Position numbers and translations under genes: made by a program
Shown here: positions 7,379 through 15,193 of the stretch, piece by piece
Layout: each line of letters begins with the position of its first letter
Position numbering within the stretch: position 1 is the stretch's first letter
The notes under the pieces: generated by a model
What the model was told of the DNA's origin: nothing
What the model saw: only the letters and a program-made list of their open reading frames with translations
The model's database searches: none
Source: an uncultured Parasphingopyxis sp.
GTDB lineage: Bacteria; Pseudomonadota; Alphaproteobacteria; Sphingomonadales; Sphingomonadaceae
DNA length: 24,484 nucleotides
Direction of reading: 5' to 3'
NCBI GenBank assembly: GCA_905479515.1
Contig: CAJQMX010000207.1
Coordinates: 1 to 24,484 of the forward strand

Positions 7379-8136
7379 GTCGTCCCCTCAGCAAAACTTT
7401 CGAGGAGTGTATGGACCGCCCCGATATCGGGCAGTCGCGCACGCGCTGCCGTTTCTTGGCGATCGCCGACGATCACACCGAGACCGCCCAGCTTTTGCAC
7501 CGCGCGAAAACCGTCCTCGTCCGTGATGTCGTCACCGATAAACAGTCCGACAGTTCCGGAAAAAGGGCTGCTGCCCATGATATCCAATACGGCGCGTCCC
7601 TTGTCGGACGCTGCGGGCAGGATTTCGCAAACCATTTTGCCAAGCTTGAGGGCGAAGCCGTGACGTTTTGCTATCGTCTCTGCCACTATCCTGACACGAT
7701 CAGCCAGATCGGGTGCCTGCCTGTAATGCAAGGCGACACCATAGCGCTTACGTTCGACAAGCAGGCCGGGAAGCGTTTCGCTCACCGATTGCGCCTCAGA
7801 TTCTATCTCTGCCATTGCGGCGGCTTCGCTCGCGATTTCACTTGTTGCCCCGTCGAGGCGCAACTCCATGCCATGCGAGCCTGAGACGGACAGAAAGGGA
7901 TCGCCAAGATAGCGGTCAATGTCAGATATTGTCCTCCCACTGACGATCAGCAAGCGCCCGTCGAGACGGTGTGCTGCAGCATGGAGCAAATCAGGCAAAT
8001 CGGTGGGCACTTCGATGAGGTCAGGCGTCTCGGCAATCTCGACAAGCGTGCCATCAAAATCGAGAAAAAGACTGAGTTCTGATATAGGAGCCGGAATTTC
8101 TATGATCGGGCAATCGGATTTCATCTCCGCATTCAT
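7375..8136 (-). CDS. otsB: Trehalose-6-phosphate phosphatase (HAD family)
   Basis: A 253-residue HAD-superfamily phosphatase that removes phosphate from trehalose-6-phosphate. The catalytic DFDGT (nucleophile Asp26, acid Asp28) is followed by LLIVSGRT, VSGSHGMELR, and the Mg-binding GDDITDEDGF near the C-terminus. The start at ATG 8136 gives MNAEMKSD before the conserved core. A TTG eight codons upstream (8160) is an alternative, and neither has a strong ribosome binding site. It is the first gene of the operon, so the promoter should lie between 8137 and about 8300. I found no GGAAC-type general-stress (EcfG) promoter there, although trehalose genes in this group are often under such control. 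Confidence 0.95.
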   Translation of the reverse strand: MNAEMKSDCPIIEIPAPISELSLFLDFDGTLVEIAETPDLIEVPTDLPDLLHAAAHRLDGRLLIVSGRTISDIDRYLGDPFLSVSGSHGMELRLDGATSEIASEAAAMAEIESEAQSVSETLPGLLVERKRYGVALHYRQAPDLADRVRIVAETIAKRHGFALKLGKMVCEILPAASDKGRAVLDIMGSSPFSGTVGLFIGDDITDEDGFRAVQKLGGLGVIVGDRQETAARARLPDIGAVHTLLESFAEGTT

Positions 8137-8535
8137 GACCGATCTTCGACGACCCGGCAAGCGTGAAGACCCGATGCATGCTCAACTTTCGGTAACATGC
8201 GGCTCGGCATTGTCACGGTAACTTGAGTGACGGTCTAGCGATGCAGATTGCATCAATAGCATTTATCCAGAGTCACCCACCGACCACGCAGTGATAATTC
8301 AGTTTCTACACATCCACACTCATCCGTGCGTCTTTGTGCATACAAGATGATATTTCTATGCGTGGTTAGGCCAATGCTAGGCCCCTTCAATTTGGGTTTT
8401 TCCACCTATGATGCTTGGAACCGGGCTTTATCGAAGCTGCGCTTTTGCTGTAACATCGGGTGACTGGCGGGACATTGTGTGGAGCCAGGTCGCATATCGA
8501 AAAATCCTGCTGAATTGCGGCGCAAAATCCTGTCA

Positions 8536-8564
8536 TTGCTCCCATTCCAAGACAGCGTTATAGT
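8536..8564 (+). promoter_or_regulatory. Sigma-70-like promoter for azoR
   Basis: TTGCTC at 8536-8541 and TATAGT at 8559-8564 are separated by 17 bases, a good housekeeping-type spacing. The -10 box overlaps the left half of the palindromic operator at 8562-8578, so a bound repressor would block the start site. Confidence 0.45.
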
Positions 8565-8578
8565 CAATTTACTTGATT
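8562..8578. promoter_or_regulatory. Operator copy 1 (AGTCAA-N5-TTGATT)
   Basis: A 17-bp inverted repeat AGTCAA TTTAC TTGATT, one mismatch from perfect symmetry, 163 bases before the azoR ATG. It shares its half-sites and spacing with copies at 12889, 13928, 16933 and 21419. Confidence 0.65.
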
Positions 8579-8741
8579 ATTAACGATGGCGAGAGCAAAG
8601 TTACCGGGTCAGCTATCGTGCACTCGCGCCTTTGACGGAATGCAATGCTATCCGGGTCAGTCCAAGGGTAGATACCCCCCGGATCCCGCAATCATCTGGG
8701 CTGGGTTTTCGCTAGTAGCCAAAATGAACATAGGATCCCGA

Positions 8742-9392
8742 ATGACGAAACTGCTATACATTGAAGCCAGCCCTCGCGGCGAAGACTCTTATTCCTCACA
8801 AGTCGCCGCGGAGTTTCTTGAAGCCTATAAGGCGAACAATCCCGATCATGAAATTGAGCATTTGCCGCTCTTTGATGTCGAGCTGCCCCGCTTTTCAGCT
8901 CAGGGTGCCAACCAAAAAATGGCGAATATCGCGCAAGTGTTTTCCGGAAAAGATGGCATTGGAGAAGTCGGCGAATGGGCGGGCGTTCTGGGAGAGATTG
9001 AGCGGCTGAAAAGCGCTGATAAGTTACTGCTGTCAGCACCAATGTGGAATTATTCGATACCCTATGCCCTGAAACACTGGATTGATCTGGTTTGTCAGGT
9101 TGGGGTGACCGTCCTCGTCAACAGGAAATTCGAATATGTCGGCCAAGTCACGGGCATCCCCCTGCAAATGGTGCTGGCCAGCGGAAGCCCATATGAAATG
9201 CGGTTCCCATTGGAAACGGACGGCACAAAAATTGACTTCCAGCGGGCCTATCTGGAGCACATATTCGGCTTCATGGGATTTACTGATATCCGGCTCATCA
9301 AAGTGCAGCCAACGGGCATGCCAGGCCCTGACCTTGAGAGCATGATTGCAGACCGCAAGGAAGAGGCCCGGAAAGCTGGCGCCGAGTTCTAG
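8742..9392 (+). CDS. azoR: FMN-dependent NADH azoreductase / quinone reductase (flavodoxin-like)
   Basis: A 216-residue flavoprotein of the AzoR/NQO family. The start MTKLLYIEASPRGEDSYS carries the FMN-phosphate-binding SPRG...S pattern (residues 10-18). The segment APMWNYSIPYALKHWID is the flavin-contacting signature, and LASGSPYE and the C-terminal half match the fold. Such enzymes reduce quinones or azo dyes with NAD(P)H by two electrons in the cytosol. The ATG at 8742 is preceded by AGGA at good spacing and starts at the family consensus. An ATG at 8724 and a long upstream frame were not chosen. It is followed after 107 bases by an aldo-keto reductase on the same strand. An operator copy overlaps its promoter, so it likely belongs to the cluster regulon. 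A role in quinone or flavin reduction for the cluster oxygenases is inference. Confidence 0.88.
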   Translation: MTKLLYIEASPRGEDSYSSQVAAEFLEAYKANNPDHEIEHLPLFDVELPRFSAQGANQKMANIAQVFSGKDGIGEVGEWAGVLGEIERLKSADKLLLSAPMWNYSIPYALKHWIDLVCQVGVTVLVNRKFEYVGQVTGIPLQMVLASGSPYEMRFPLETDGTKIDFQRAYLEHIFGFMGFTDIRLIKVQPTGMPGPDLESMIADRKEEARKAGAEF

Positions 9393-9499
9393 TCATGAAC
9401 CCCGCAATTCGTCAGCTCCCGAACTCGTCGTGCTTCGCCCTGCCTTGTTTCGCGCTTCGAACCGCGAACCCCAAGCGGACTTCTATGACGGAGTAGAGG

Positions 9500-10381
9500 A
9501 TGATGGCGAAAGACGGAGCAGGAACCTTCAGGCTGGGCGATCGCATCGTGAACCGCATTGGCTATGGCGCGATGCAGCTTGCCGGCCCCGGCGTGTTTGG
9601 TCCGCCCAAGGATCGCGATGCCGCAATCACGGTTCTACGCGAAGCCATCGCGTTGGGCGTCAATCATATCGATACGAGCGATTATTATGGTCCGCACATC
9701 ACCAACCACATTATCCGCGAGGCGATCTCTCCCTATCCTGACGACTTGCTTCTCGTAACGAAAGTTGGGGCAAAAAGGGGCGCAGACGGGTCTTGGCTGC
9801 CAGCTTTCGATCAAGACGATCTGGAACGTGCCGTCGAAGACAATCTTCGGCATTTGGGCCTTGATGTCCTTGAGGTCGTCAATCTGCGGATCATGTCAGC
9901 CGGGGAAACACCATCCGAAGGCGCGATCAGCGAACCAGTCACCGCACTGGCTCGCCTGCAACAGCGAGGCCTGATCCGCCACATCGGCCTGAGCCATGTC
10001 ACACCGCAGCAAGTCAAGGATGCGCAAGCGATATGCAGGATCGTTTGCGTTCAAAATTACTATAATCTCGCCGTCCGGGGCGATGATGGCCTGATCGATA
10101 CCCTCGCAGCTGACGGGATCGCCTATGCTCCGTTTTTCCCACTCGGCGGCTTCAACCCGCTCCAATCCTCGGTGCTGGACGAGGTTGCGCATCGGCTGGA
10201 AGCAACCCCGATGCAGGTGGCACTCGCCTGGCTCCTTCAGCGCTCTGAGAATATCCTGCTGATCCCCGGCACCTCAACGCCGTCACACCTGAGAGAAAAT
10301 GTGGCCGCGGCCGGACTCCGAATTCCAGGCGATGATGTGCGCATTCTCGACAGGATCGCAAAGGATCCACCTCAAGATTGA
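9500..10381 (+). CDS. Aldo/keto reductase, YdbC-like
   Basis: A 293-residue NADPH-dependent oxidoreductase of the AKR superfamily. Very strong resemblance to E. coli YdbC is recalled over the full length: NRIGYGAMQLAGPGVFGPP (18-36), GVNHIDTSDYYGPH (53-66) and FFPLGG. AKR catalytic residues Asp58, Tyr63 and Lys88 are visible. The usual active-site His is replaced by Asn128 (VVNLRIM), as in YdbC-type enzymes. It reduces an aldehyde or ketone, or oxidises an alcohol, but the substrate is unknown. The ATG at 9500 has GGAG six bases upstream. A weak hairpin (TTCGCG/CGCGAA, 9449-9468) lies in the gap after azoR, so the two may be partly uncoupled. It is convergent with the amidohydrolase. Confidence 0.92.
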   Translation: MMAKDGAGTFRLGDRIVNRIGYGAMQLAGPGVFGPPKDRDAAITVLREAIALGVNHIDTSDYYGPHITNHIIREAISPYPDDLLLVTKVGAKRGADGSWLPAFDQDDLERAVEDNLRHLGLDVLEVVNLRIMSAGETPSEGAISEPVTALARLQQRGLIRHIGLSHVTPQQVKDAQAICRIVCVQNYYNLAVRGDDGLIDTLAADGIAYAPFFPLGGFNPLQSSVLDEVAHRLEATPMQVALAWLLQRSENILLIPGTSTPSHLRENVAAAGLRIPGDDVRILDRIAKDPPQD

Positions 10382-10459
10382 GGGCCTGTGAAACAATCCA
10401 TTAGCGAGTCCGGCAGCTGGAGATGATCTTCGGAATAACCATCGCTACACGCGCAGATC

Positions 10460-11533
10460 CTATGGCGCCTGAAGCAACCGCCGCGCATTTCCATGACCGA
10501 TACTGTCGAGATCACGGGGCGAGAACCCTTCAAAACCCTGAAGCATGCCCCCCATTCCTGCGGCTACTTCCATCGGCAGAAATGGTCGATCACTGCCAAA
10601 CACAAGCCGGTCAGAGCCGACAAATTCCATGACCGCGCTTAGCGAGGCCGGTGAAGCGGAAACGGCGGTGTCGTAATAAAGTTGTTCCAGATAGGATTGC
10701 ACGGTCCTGCCGCGTTCCCGGAATGCGGCATAGGCATCGCGGGGAGAGTGTTCGATAAGGCTCAATCGTCCGGCAACGAACGGCAGGGTTCCGGCAAGAT
10801 GACCTGCGACCCAATTGGCACCTGAATAGCGATCAAGCGCACCGGTGAAGATCATGTCCGCCAGCGTCCGGGTTGTGTCGAAAACAAACTCCATCAGTGG
10901 CGGAGGCAAAGCCAGATCCAGCGCCTCGACGCCCGCCGGCAATGTTGGATGCAGGAATATCAGCGCACCTTGAGACGACAGTTCGTCGAGCAGCGGTGCA
11001 AAATCCGGGTGCCCCAGATATTTGCCGCCATAGTTGGTCAGCAGGATCACACCTGCCATCCCTTCCGATCGCGCCCGTTCCCATTCGGCCAGTGCCGCAT
11101 CGACATCGGGGAGTGGGAGAGTCGCAAACCCGCCGATGCGGTCGGGGTGACGAACCACCATATCGGCGAGATCAGCGTTGGTGCGCCGCGCGAGATCGGT
11201 AGCAAAAGCCTGTTCGCCAAAATATACACCGGGCGCAGAAATGGAGAGGATCGCCTTCGCGATTCCCAGTTCGTCCATCTCCCTCAAACCGGTTTCGATC
11301 GACCAGGCAGGCAGCGGCACCCGTCCGACGGAATCGATGCCCGCATTTGCCAATGTCTGGCGATACACATCGGGAATGAAATGATTGTGCAGATCGATCC
11401 ATCCCGTTTCTGGACCATTGGTAATCGCCGCCGCTCTGGCGGAGCCCGCAAGCGCTATGCCGGCAACGGCCGTCTTCATGATCGTGCGCCGTCTCACATC
11501 AATTTTTTCCGGATGTTTGTTTCGATCTGTCAT
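10460..11533 (-). CDS. Amidohydrolase-2 (ACMSD-like) family protein with N-terminal signal
   Basis: A 357-residue TIM-barrel metal enzyme related to ACMSD, gamma-resorcylate and 5-carboxyvanillate decarboxylases. Predicted metal ligands are His49 and His51 (DLHNHFIPD), His195 (FLHPT), His245 (GHLAGTLPF) and Asp315 (FGSDRPF). Family members decarboxylate aromatic or enol acids non-oxidatively, and some hydrolyse lactones. Unusually, residues 13-36 form RRR plus a hydrophobic stretch ending ARA, resembling a twin-arginine or Sec export signal. The enzyme may therefore work in the periplasm. The ATG at 11533 is preceded by AGGG. It lies 13 bases after the P450 gene, so the two form an operon. 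A decarboxylase or lactone-opening role is inference. Confidence 0.87.
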   Translation of the reverse strand: MTDRNKHPEKIDVRRRTIMKTAVAGIALAGSARAAAITNGPETGWIDLHNHFIPDVYRQTLANAGIDSVGRVPLPAWSIETGLREMDELGIAKAILSISAPGVYFGEQAFATDLARRTNADLADMVVRHPDRIGGFATLPLPDVDAALAEWERARSEGMAGVILLTNYGGKYLGHPDFAPLLDELSSQGALIFLHPTLPAGVEALDLALPPPLMEFVFDTTRTLADMIFTGALDRYSGANWVAGHLAGTLPFVAGRLSLIEHSPRDAYAAFRERGRTVQSYLEQLYYDTAVSASPASLSAVMEFVGSDRLVFGSDRPFLPMEVAAGMGGMLQGFEGFSPRDLDSIGHGNARRLLQAP

Positions 11534-11546
11534 GACTACCCTTTCT

Positions 11547-12761
11547 TCAGCGACGGAGCTTTACCTTGAGGGACTTGATTGCCGCGACAAAGTTCGAAGC
11601 GACGTAAACCGGCGGCTCGATCACCTCATGCTCCGGAAAACGGTTCAGAAAGGCAGTCAGGAGCAAGCGAAGTTGCAACGCTGCCAGCCGCGATCCCAGG
11701 CAATGGTGAATGCCCCAGCCCATCGAAAGATGGCGAGATGCATTCGAACGCTCCAGATTGAGCGTGTGCGGATCTTCAAACATAGCCGGATCGTGATTGC
11801 CCGCGCCATAAAGCATGCCGACCCGTTCGCCCTGTGTTATGATTTTGCCGCCCAGCTCAACATCACATTTGGCCGTTCGTGCCATGTGATAGGCCGGGCT
11901 CACCCACCGCAGAAATTCGTCGATTGAGCCAGAAATTAGTGACGGGTCGTTGATGAGTTTTCGCTTTTCCTGCGGGAATTTCGCCATCGCCCAAATGCAC
12001 CCGGCAAGTGTGGTGCGTGTGGTTTCATTGCCTGCGGCCAGCAGGTTGGAGAAGAAGCTTTTCTTCTCGATCTCACTGATCGGTTTGCCATCAATTTCTG
12101 CAAATTCGATACGCGTCAAAAGGTCATCTTGCGGATTTTCTCGCCGATCCCTGAGCACATTGAGTCCATAGTCGAATATTTCGAGATAGCGCGCATTCGC
12201 AACTTCCAGGCTCGGCGTGAAATCGGGATCGTCCGTGCCAAATACTGCATTGGTGAATTCGAAAACCCGATCTTCTTCTTCCGGGGGCAGCCCTAGGAAC
12301 GCGCAAATCGTCTGGATCGGTACTTTCGCTCCGACATCAGTGACAAATTCAACGGTTTCCCTGTTTTCGAGCGATGCTATCAACACATCAATCGATCGTT
12401 GAATTCGCGGTTCGATGGCCTTTATGGCGGAAGGCATGAAATCACCACTCACCAGATTGCGAAAGGCAAGATGCTCGGGGTTATCCATGCCCAGCATGAA
12501 GCGGCTCAGCGCCTGACCGATTTTCGGATCCATACTCGCGCGATTTTCGGTCAGTAGCCTAAAGCCTGCCGTCGACGTGAAATTGGCAGCGTCCTGAGAC
12601 ACCGACTTTATGTCTTCGTAGCGTAATAGAAGCCAGAATGGTGGCTGCGCAGTCGAGCCTTCATGCTTCAGAACCGGAGCCTCTTCGCGCAACCGATCAT
12701 AGGAGGCATGCGGATGCCCCTGCGCAAATGTGCGGACGTCCAGCATGTTGAAATCGGTCAT
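11547..12761 (-). CDS. Cytochrome P450
   Basis: A 404-residue soluble bacterial P450. The I-helix oxygen-activation motif AAGNETTR lies at 242-249, the ExxR at Glu282-Arg285 (DEFLRW), and the heme-thiolate loop SMGWGIHHCLG at 346-356 with Cys354 as the iron ligand. The normal Phe at the start of that loop is Met347. The HMARTA and SNFVAAIKSL segments recall CYP124/125/142-like enzymes that hydroxylate steroids or isoprenoids, but this is a loose impression. It needs a ferredoxin and a reductase, and none is in the window. The ATG at 12761 is chosen by family fit, with GGGGA ten bases upstream; the open frame runs further up. A promoter with the operator embedded in it lies at 12866-12905. It is followed directly by the amidohydrolase. 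Confidence 0.94.
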   Translation of the reverse strand: MTDFNMLDVRTFAQGHPHASYDRLREEAPVLKHEGSTAQPPFWLLLRYEDIKSVSQDAANFTSTAGFRLLTENRASMDPKIGQALSRFMLGMDNPEHLAFRNLVSGDFMPSAIKAIEPRIQRSIDVLIASLENRETVEFVTDVGAKVPIQTICAFLGLPPEEEDRVFEFTNAVFGTDDPDFTPSLEVANARYLEIFDYGLNVLRDRRENPQDDLLTRIEFAEIDGKPISEIEKKSFFSNLLAAGNETTRTTLAGCIWAMAKFPQEKRKLINDPSLISGSIDEFLRWVSPAYHMARTAKCDVELGGKIITQGERVGMLYGAGNHDPAMFEDPHTLNLERSNASRHLSMGWGIHHCLGSRLAALQLRLLLTAFLNRFPEHEVIEPPVYVASNFVAAIKSLKVKLRR

Positions 12762-12865
12762 GCCTGTATCGTCCCCTTTTGCCGCGAAGGGCCAGCCATC
12801 TGGCCGCTGTCGGAAGAAATGTGTCGGTTCGCCATCCAAGCTCCCAGTCCGAGCACAGTCAGGCA

Positions 12866-12894
12866 ATATTATTCAGCAAGGGCATATTAGTCAA
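12866..12894 (-). promoter_or_regulatory. Sigma-70-like promoter for the P450-amidohydrolase operon
   Basis: On the minus strand TTGACT (12889-12894) and TAATAT (12866-12871) are spaced by exactly 17 bases, close to the sigma-70 consensus. The -35 hexamer is one half-site of the operator at 12889-12905, so repressor and polymerase would compete. The predicted leader is about 100 bases. Confidence 0.6.
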
Positions 12895-12905
12895 TTTTAT
12901 TGACT
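12889..12905. promoter_or_regulatory. Operator copy 2, perfect palindrome (AGTCAA-N5-TTGACT)
   Basis: AGTCAA TTTTA TTGACT, extending to TAGTCAA/TTGACTA on the outside. It is the most symmetrical copy in the window. It lies between the crotonase stop and the P450 start, 127 bases before the P450 ATG. Confidence 0.75.
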
Positions 12906-12926
12906 ATAACAGTGGCCAATCGCAGG

Positions 12927-13736
12927 TTAGCGGCCGCGATATTCGGGCTCCCTCTTCTCCTTGAATGCCAATACACCTTCGCGAAAATCATCGGTACGAC
13001 CGAGCATCACCTGGTTCCGGTCCTCAAGCGCGAGCGCTGCTTCGATGCTCGGCGCGTCCAGATTGACGTTGAAACATTCCTTGGTGAAACCCAGCGAGAG
13101 CGGTGCGGTGGCGAGCATAGCATCGATGATCGGTTGCGCCTCGTCCTCCAGTACGTCCTCCGAAACCAGCCGTGAAACGAGGCCCATCGCCAAGGCGCGC
13201 TGGGCATCGATTGTCATACCGGTGAACAGCATCTCGGCCGCTGCAGATGCACCAACCAGCCGCGGCAGAAGATAGCTGGCCCCAATATCGCACCCGCCGA
13301 GACCGATCTTGATAAAAGCCGCATTCATCCGGGCGGTATCCGCGGCTATCCGGATGTCTGACGCGAGGGCGAGGACAAATCCTCCCCCACTGGCCGCGCC
13401 ATGAATGAGAGAGATGATAGGCTGCGGACACCGCCGCATGGCGAGCACGATATTGCGAATGTTCCGCTGGATCGTCATCGCCTGGCCGATATCGCCTTCG
13501 GCAAAATTCGACGCTTGCTGGCTTCCCAGATCAAGCCCGGCGCAAAAAGCCCTTCCGGCGCCGTGTAATACGACGACCCTGCAGTCCTTATCGTCGGCCA
13601 GCGCCTCGAAATAGTCGCGCAAGCGGCCGGTCATTTCATCATCAAAGGCATTCAAACGATCCGGCCGGTTGAGTGTCACCCGGTCGACGCCATTTTCGCG
13701 ATCAACCAGGATCGAAGATTGGCTTGAGCTCATCAT
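12927..13736 (-). CDS. Crotonase-fold enoyl-CoA hydratase/isomerase family protein
   Basis: A 269-residue crotonase. The CoA-binding and oxyanion-hole elements are present: VTLNRPDRLNAFD (20-32), AFCAGLDLG (63-71) and HGAASGGGFVLALASDI (112-128). However, the two catalytic glutamates of classical enoyl-CoA hydratases appear to be missing. The GGGCE position is GGGFV, and the PE position is about Phe141. Asp150 in GLGGCDIGAS remains and is typical of a separate crotonase subgroup. The reaction could be hydration, isomerisation, or C-C or thioester hydrolysis of an acyl-CoA. The ATG pair at 13736/13733 follows AAGGGA. It is divergent from the monooxygenase gene, with operator copy 3 between them. 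Confidence 0.88.
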   Translation of the reverse strand: MMSSSQSSILVDRENGVDRVTLNRPDRLNAFDDEMTGRLRDYFEALADDKDCRVVVLHGAGRAFCAGLDLGSQQASNFAEGDIGQAMTIQRNIRNIVLAMRRCPQPIISLIHGAASGGGFVLALASDIRIAADTARMNAAFIKIGLGGCDIGASYLLPRLVGASAAAEMLFTGMTIDAQRALAMGLVSRLVSEDVLEDEAQPIIDAMLATAPLSLGFTKECFNVNLDAPSIEAALALEDRNQVMLGRTDDFREGVLAFKEKREPEYRGR

Positions 13737-13927
13737 TGGCGTTTTCCCTTTTCCATCATGGTCAAACCCGTGCAATTTCAGCCGTCCGCAGGCCTTGGAA
13801 GCGCGCGGCATTTGGGAATGCTTCGGTCGAGCCAGCACACGAATGCAAGGCCGTTAGAATATTGGACATAAAGCTCTTCCTTGGCGAATATCCACGGTTT
13901 CAATCCTTGTATCTTTCTGCTGTAATA

Positions 13928-13944
13928 TGTAAAGTATATTGACT
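13928..13944. promoter_or_regulatory. Operator copy 3, degenerate (TGTAAA-N5-TTGACT)
   Basis: The right half-site is perfect and the left one deviates at two positions. It ends 21 bases before the ATG of the monooxygenase-like gene. It overlaps a plausible -10 (TAAAGT, 13930-13935) that has TTGTAT 17 bases upstream (13907-13912). It could also serve the divergent crotonase gene. Confidence 0.5.
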
Positions 13945-13965
13945 ATTAACTGAGCGAGCGACGAG

Positions 13966-15177
13966 ATGACCACGAAAGTCACAACAATGACAAGGCCCTC
14001 CATGACCGATGAAACGCTCGATGCCGAGACGCTGAAAAGCCGTGCGCGATCGCTCGTTACGCACCTGCAAAGCCGGGGCCTGGAAGGTGACAAACAAAGC
14101 CAGGTTGCAAGCGAATCAATCGATGAAATGATCGAGACCGGCATTCTGCAGATGATGGCGCCCAAGGATTTTGGTGGGTCCGAAGCGGGCATTGAGACAT
14201 TTTTCGAAGTGGGTTCGATTCTGGGAACAGGTGACGGATCGACGGCTTGGCTCTTTGGTATTCTCGCCTGTCATCATGTCATCCTCGGCCATTTTCCGTT
14301 GGAAACACAGGAAGAAATCTATGGCGAAACCAGCCATGCGCTCTTCCCGCTTACCTTTTCAGGCAAAGGGGGAAGTGCCGCGCGGGTCGACGGCGGCTAC
14401 CGGGTATCCGGCGACTGGGCATTTGCGACAGGCATTGATTTTTCGGACTGGGTCGGCGGCATCGCGCAAATCGAGGGTGCGCCAAACGCTGCCGTCAACG
14501 TGCTGATACCCAAGGATGAAGTCGAGGTAATCGACAACTGGAACGTCTCGGGCATGCGGGGGACGGGCAGCCGCAGATTTGTGGTCAAAGACGTTTTCGT
14601 CCCTGAACGGCGCACGCTTTTGCAAAATGATCTGATGGCAGGAAAGACTCCGGGAAGCGAACATTTCACCGAAATGGCTACGCTGCGCGTACCATTGCAT
14701 TCCATGCTGCTCGTCACGCTGCTCGGGGCGAGCTTCGGCCTTGCCCGACGCGCAATAGACGAGTTTGTGGAGCTTACGAAAACGCGTTCTGGTTATGGCG
14801 GGATCGACCATGCCGCCCGCAGCAGCACGCAAGCAAAGATCGCCGACGCAATGGCGCGCTACGATGCCTTTTACAATCTCGTCAGATCGAACTGCGCTCT
14901 GATCGATGACCATGCGCGCACCCGCTCAAAAACGAGCGTCGAGGAAAGGCTGCGTCACCGGCGCGACGGAACACTGGCTGCCGCGACTTGTGTCGACATC
15001 GTCGATACCATGGTTCAGGCCGCCGGCGCCCGGTCCCAGCATCGCAGTTCACCCTTTCAGCTGATCCAGCGCGATATGCACACAGCCGGTACCCATGTGA
15101 TACTGGACCGGGATGACGCCAATGAACTCTACGGCAAACATATTCTCGGCCAGGAACTCGGCAAAATCCGGCACTAA
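13966..15177 (+). CDS. Acyl-CoA dehydrogenase-fold flavin monooxygenase (group D-like)
   Basis: A 403-residue protein of the acyl-CoA dehydrogenase fold. The middle beta domain reads GGYRVSGDWAFATGIDFSDW, then NVSGMRGTGSRRFVVKDVFVPERR (193-216), the hallmark seen in two-component monooxygenases such as HsaA and DszC relatives. An Acyl-CoA_dh_2-type C-terminal helical domain follows. The catalytic Glu of true acyl-CoA dehydrogenases is not evident. It probably hydroxylates an aromatic or polycyclic substrate using reduced flavin from a separate reductase. No HpaC/HsaB-type reductase is in the window. ATG 13966 is taken as the start; ATG 14002, with AAGG six bases upstream, is a real alternative. 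It is convergent with the sulfatase, 16 bases apart. Confidence 0.85.
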   Translation: MTTKVTTMTRPSMTDETLDAETLKSRARSLVTHLQSRGLEGDKQSQVASESIDEMIETGILQMMAPKDFGGSEAGIETFFEVGSILGTGDGSTAWLFGILACHHVILGHFPLETQEEIYGETSHALFPLTFSGKGGSAARVDGGYRVSGDWAFATGIDFSDWVGGIAQIEGAPNAAVNVLIPKDEVEVIDNWNVSGMRGTGSRRFVVKDVFVPERRTLLQNDLMAGKTPGSEHFTEMATLRVPLHSMLLVTLLGASFGLARRAIDEFVELTKTRSGYGGIDHAARSSTQAKIADAMARYDAFYNLVRSNCALIDDHARTRSKTSVEERLRHRRDGTLAAATCVDIVDTMVQAAGARSQHRSSPFQLIQRDMHTAGTHVILDRDDANELYGKHILGQELGKIRH

Positions 15178-15193
15178 GCGAGCACCCGTTCGG

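Larger units (their letters stand above)
8137..8741. other. Intergenic region between divergent otsB and azoR
   Basis: About 600 bases without a convincing gene. The azoR reading frame stays open upstream to 8586, but the extra 52 codons have no ribosome binding site and no family similarity. Near the azoR side lie a sigma-70-like promoter (8536-8564) and the first copy of the cluster operator (8562-8578), implying a 5' leader of roughly 170 bases. The otsB side should hold its own promoter, but no strong match was seen. Confidence 0.6.

Noticed and set aside
8416..8445. GGAACC-like general-stress (EcfG) promoter
   Set aside because: The second box is not a good match, and it points away from otsB and far from azoR.
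8586..8741. 52-codon N-terminal extension of the azoreductase starting at ATG 8586
   Set aside because: No ribosome binding site, no family similarity, and it begins next to the operator. ATG 8742 has AGGA and the conserved start.
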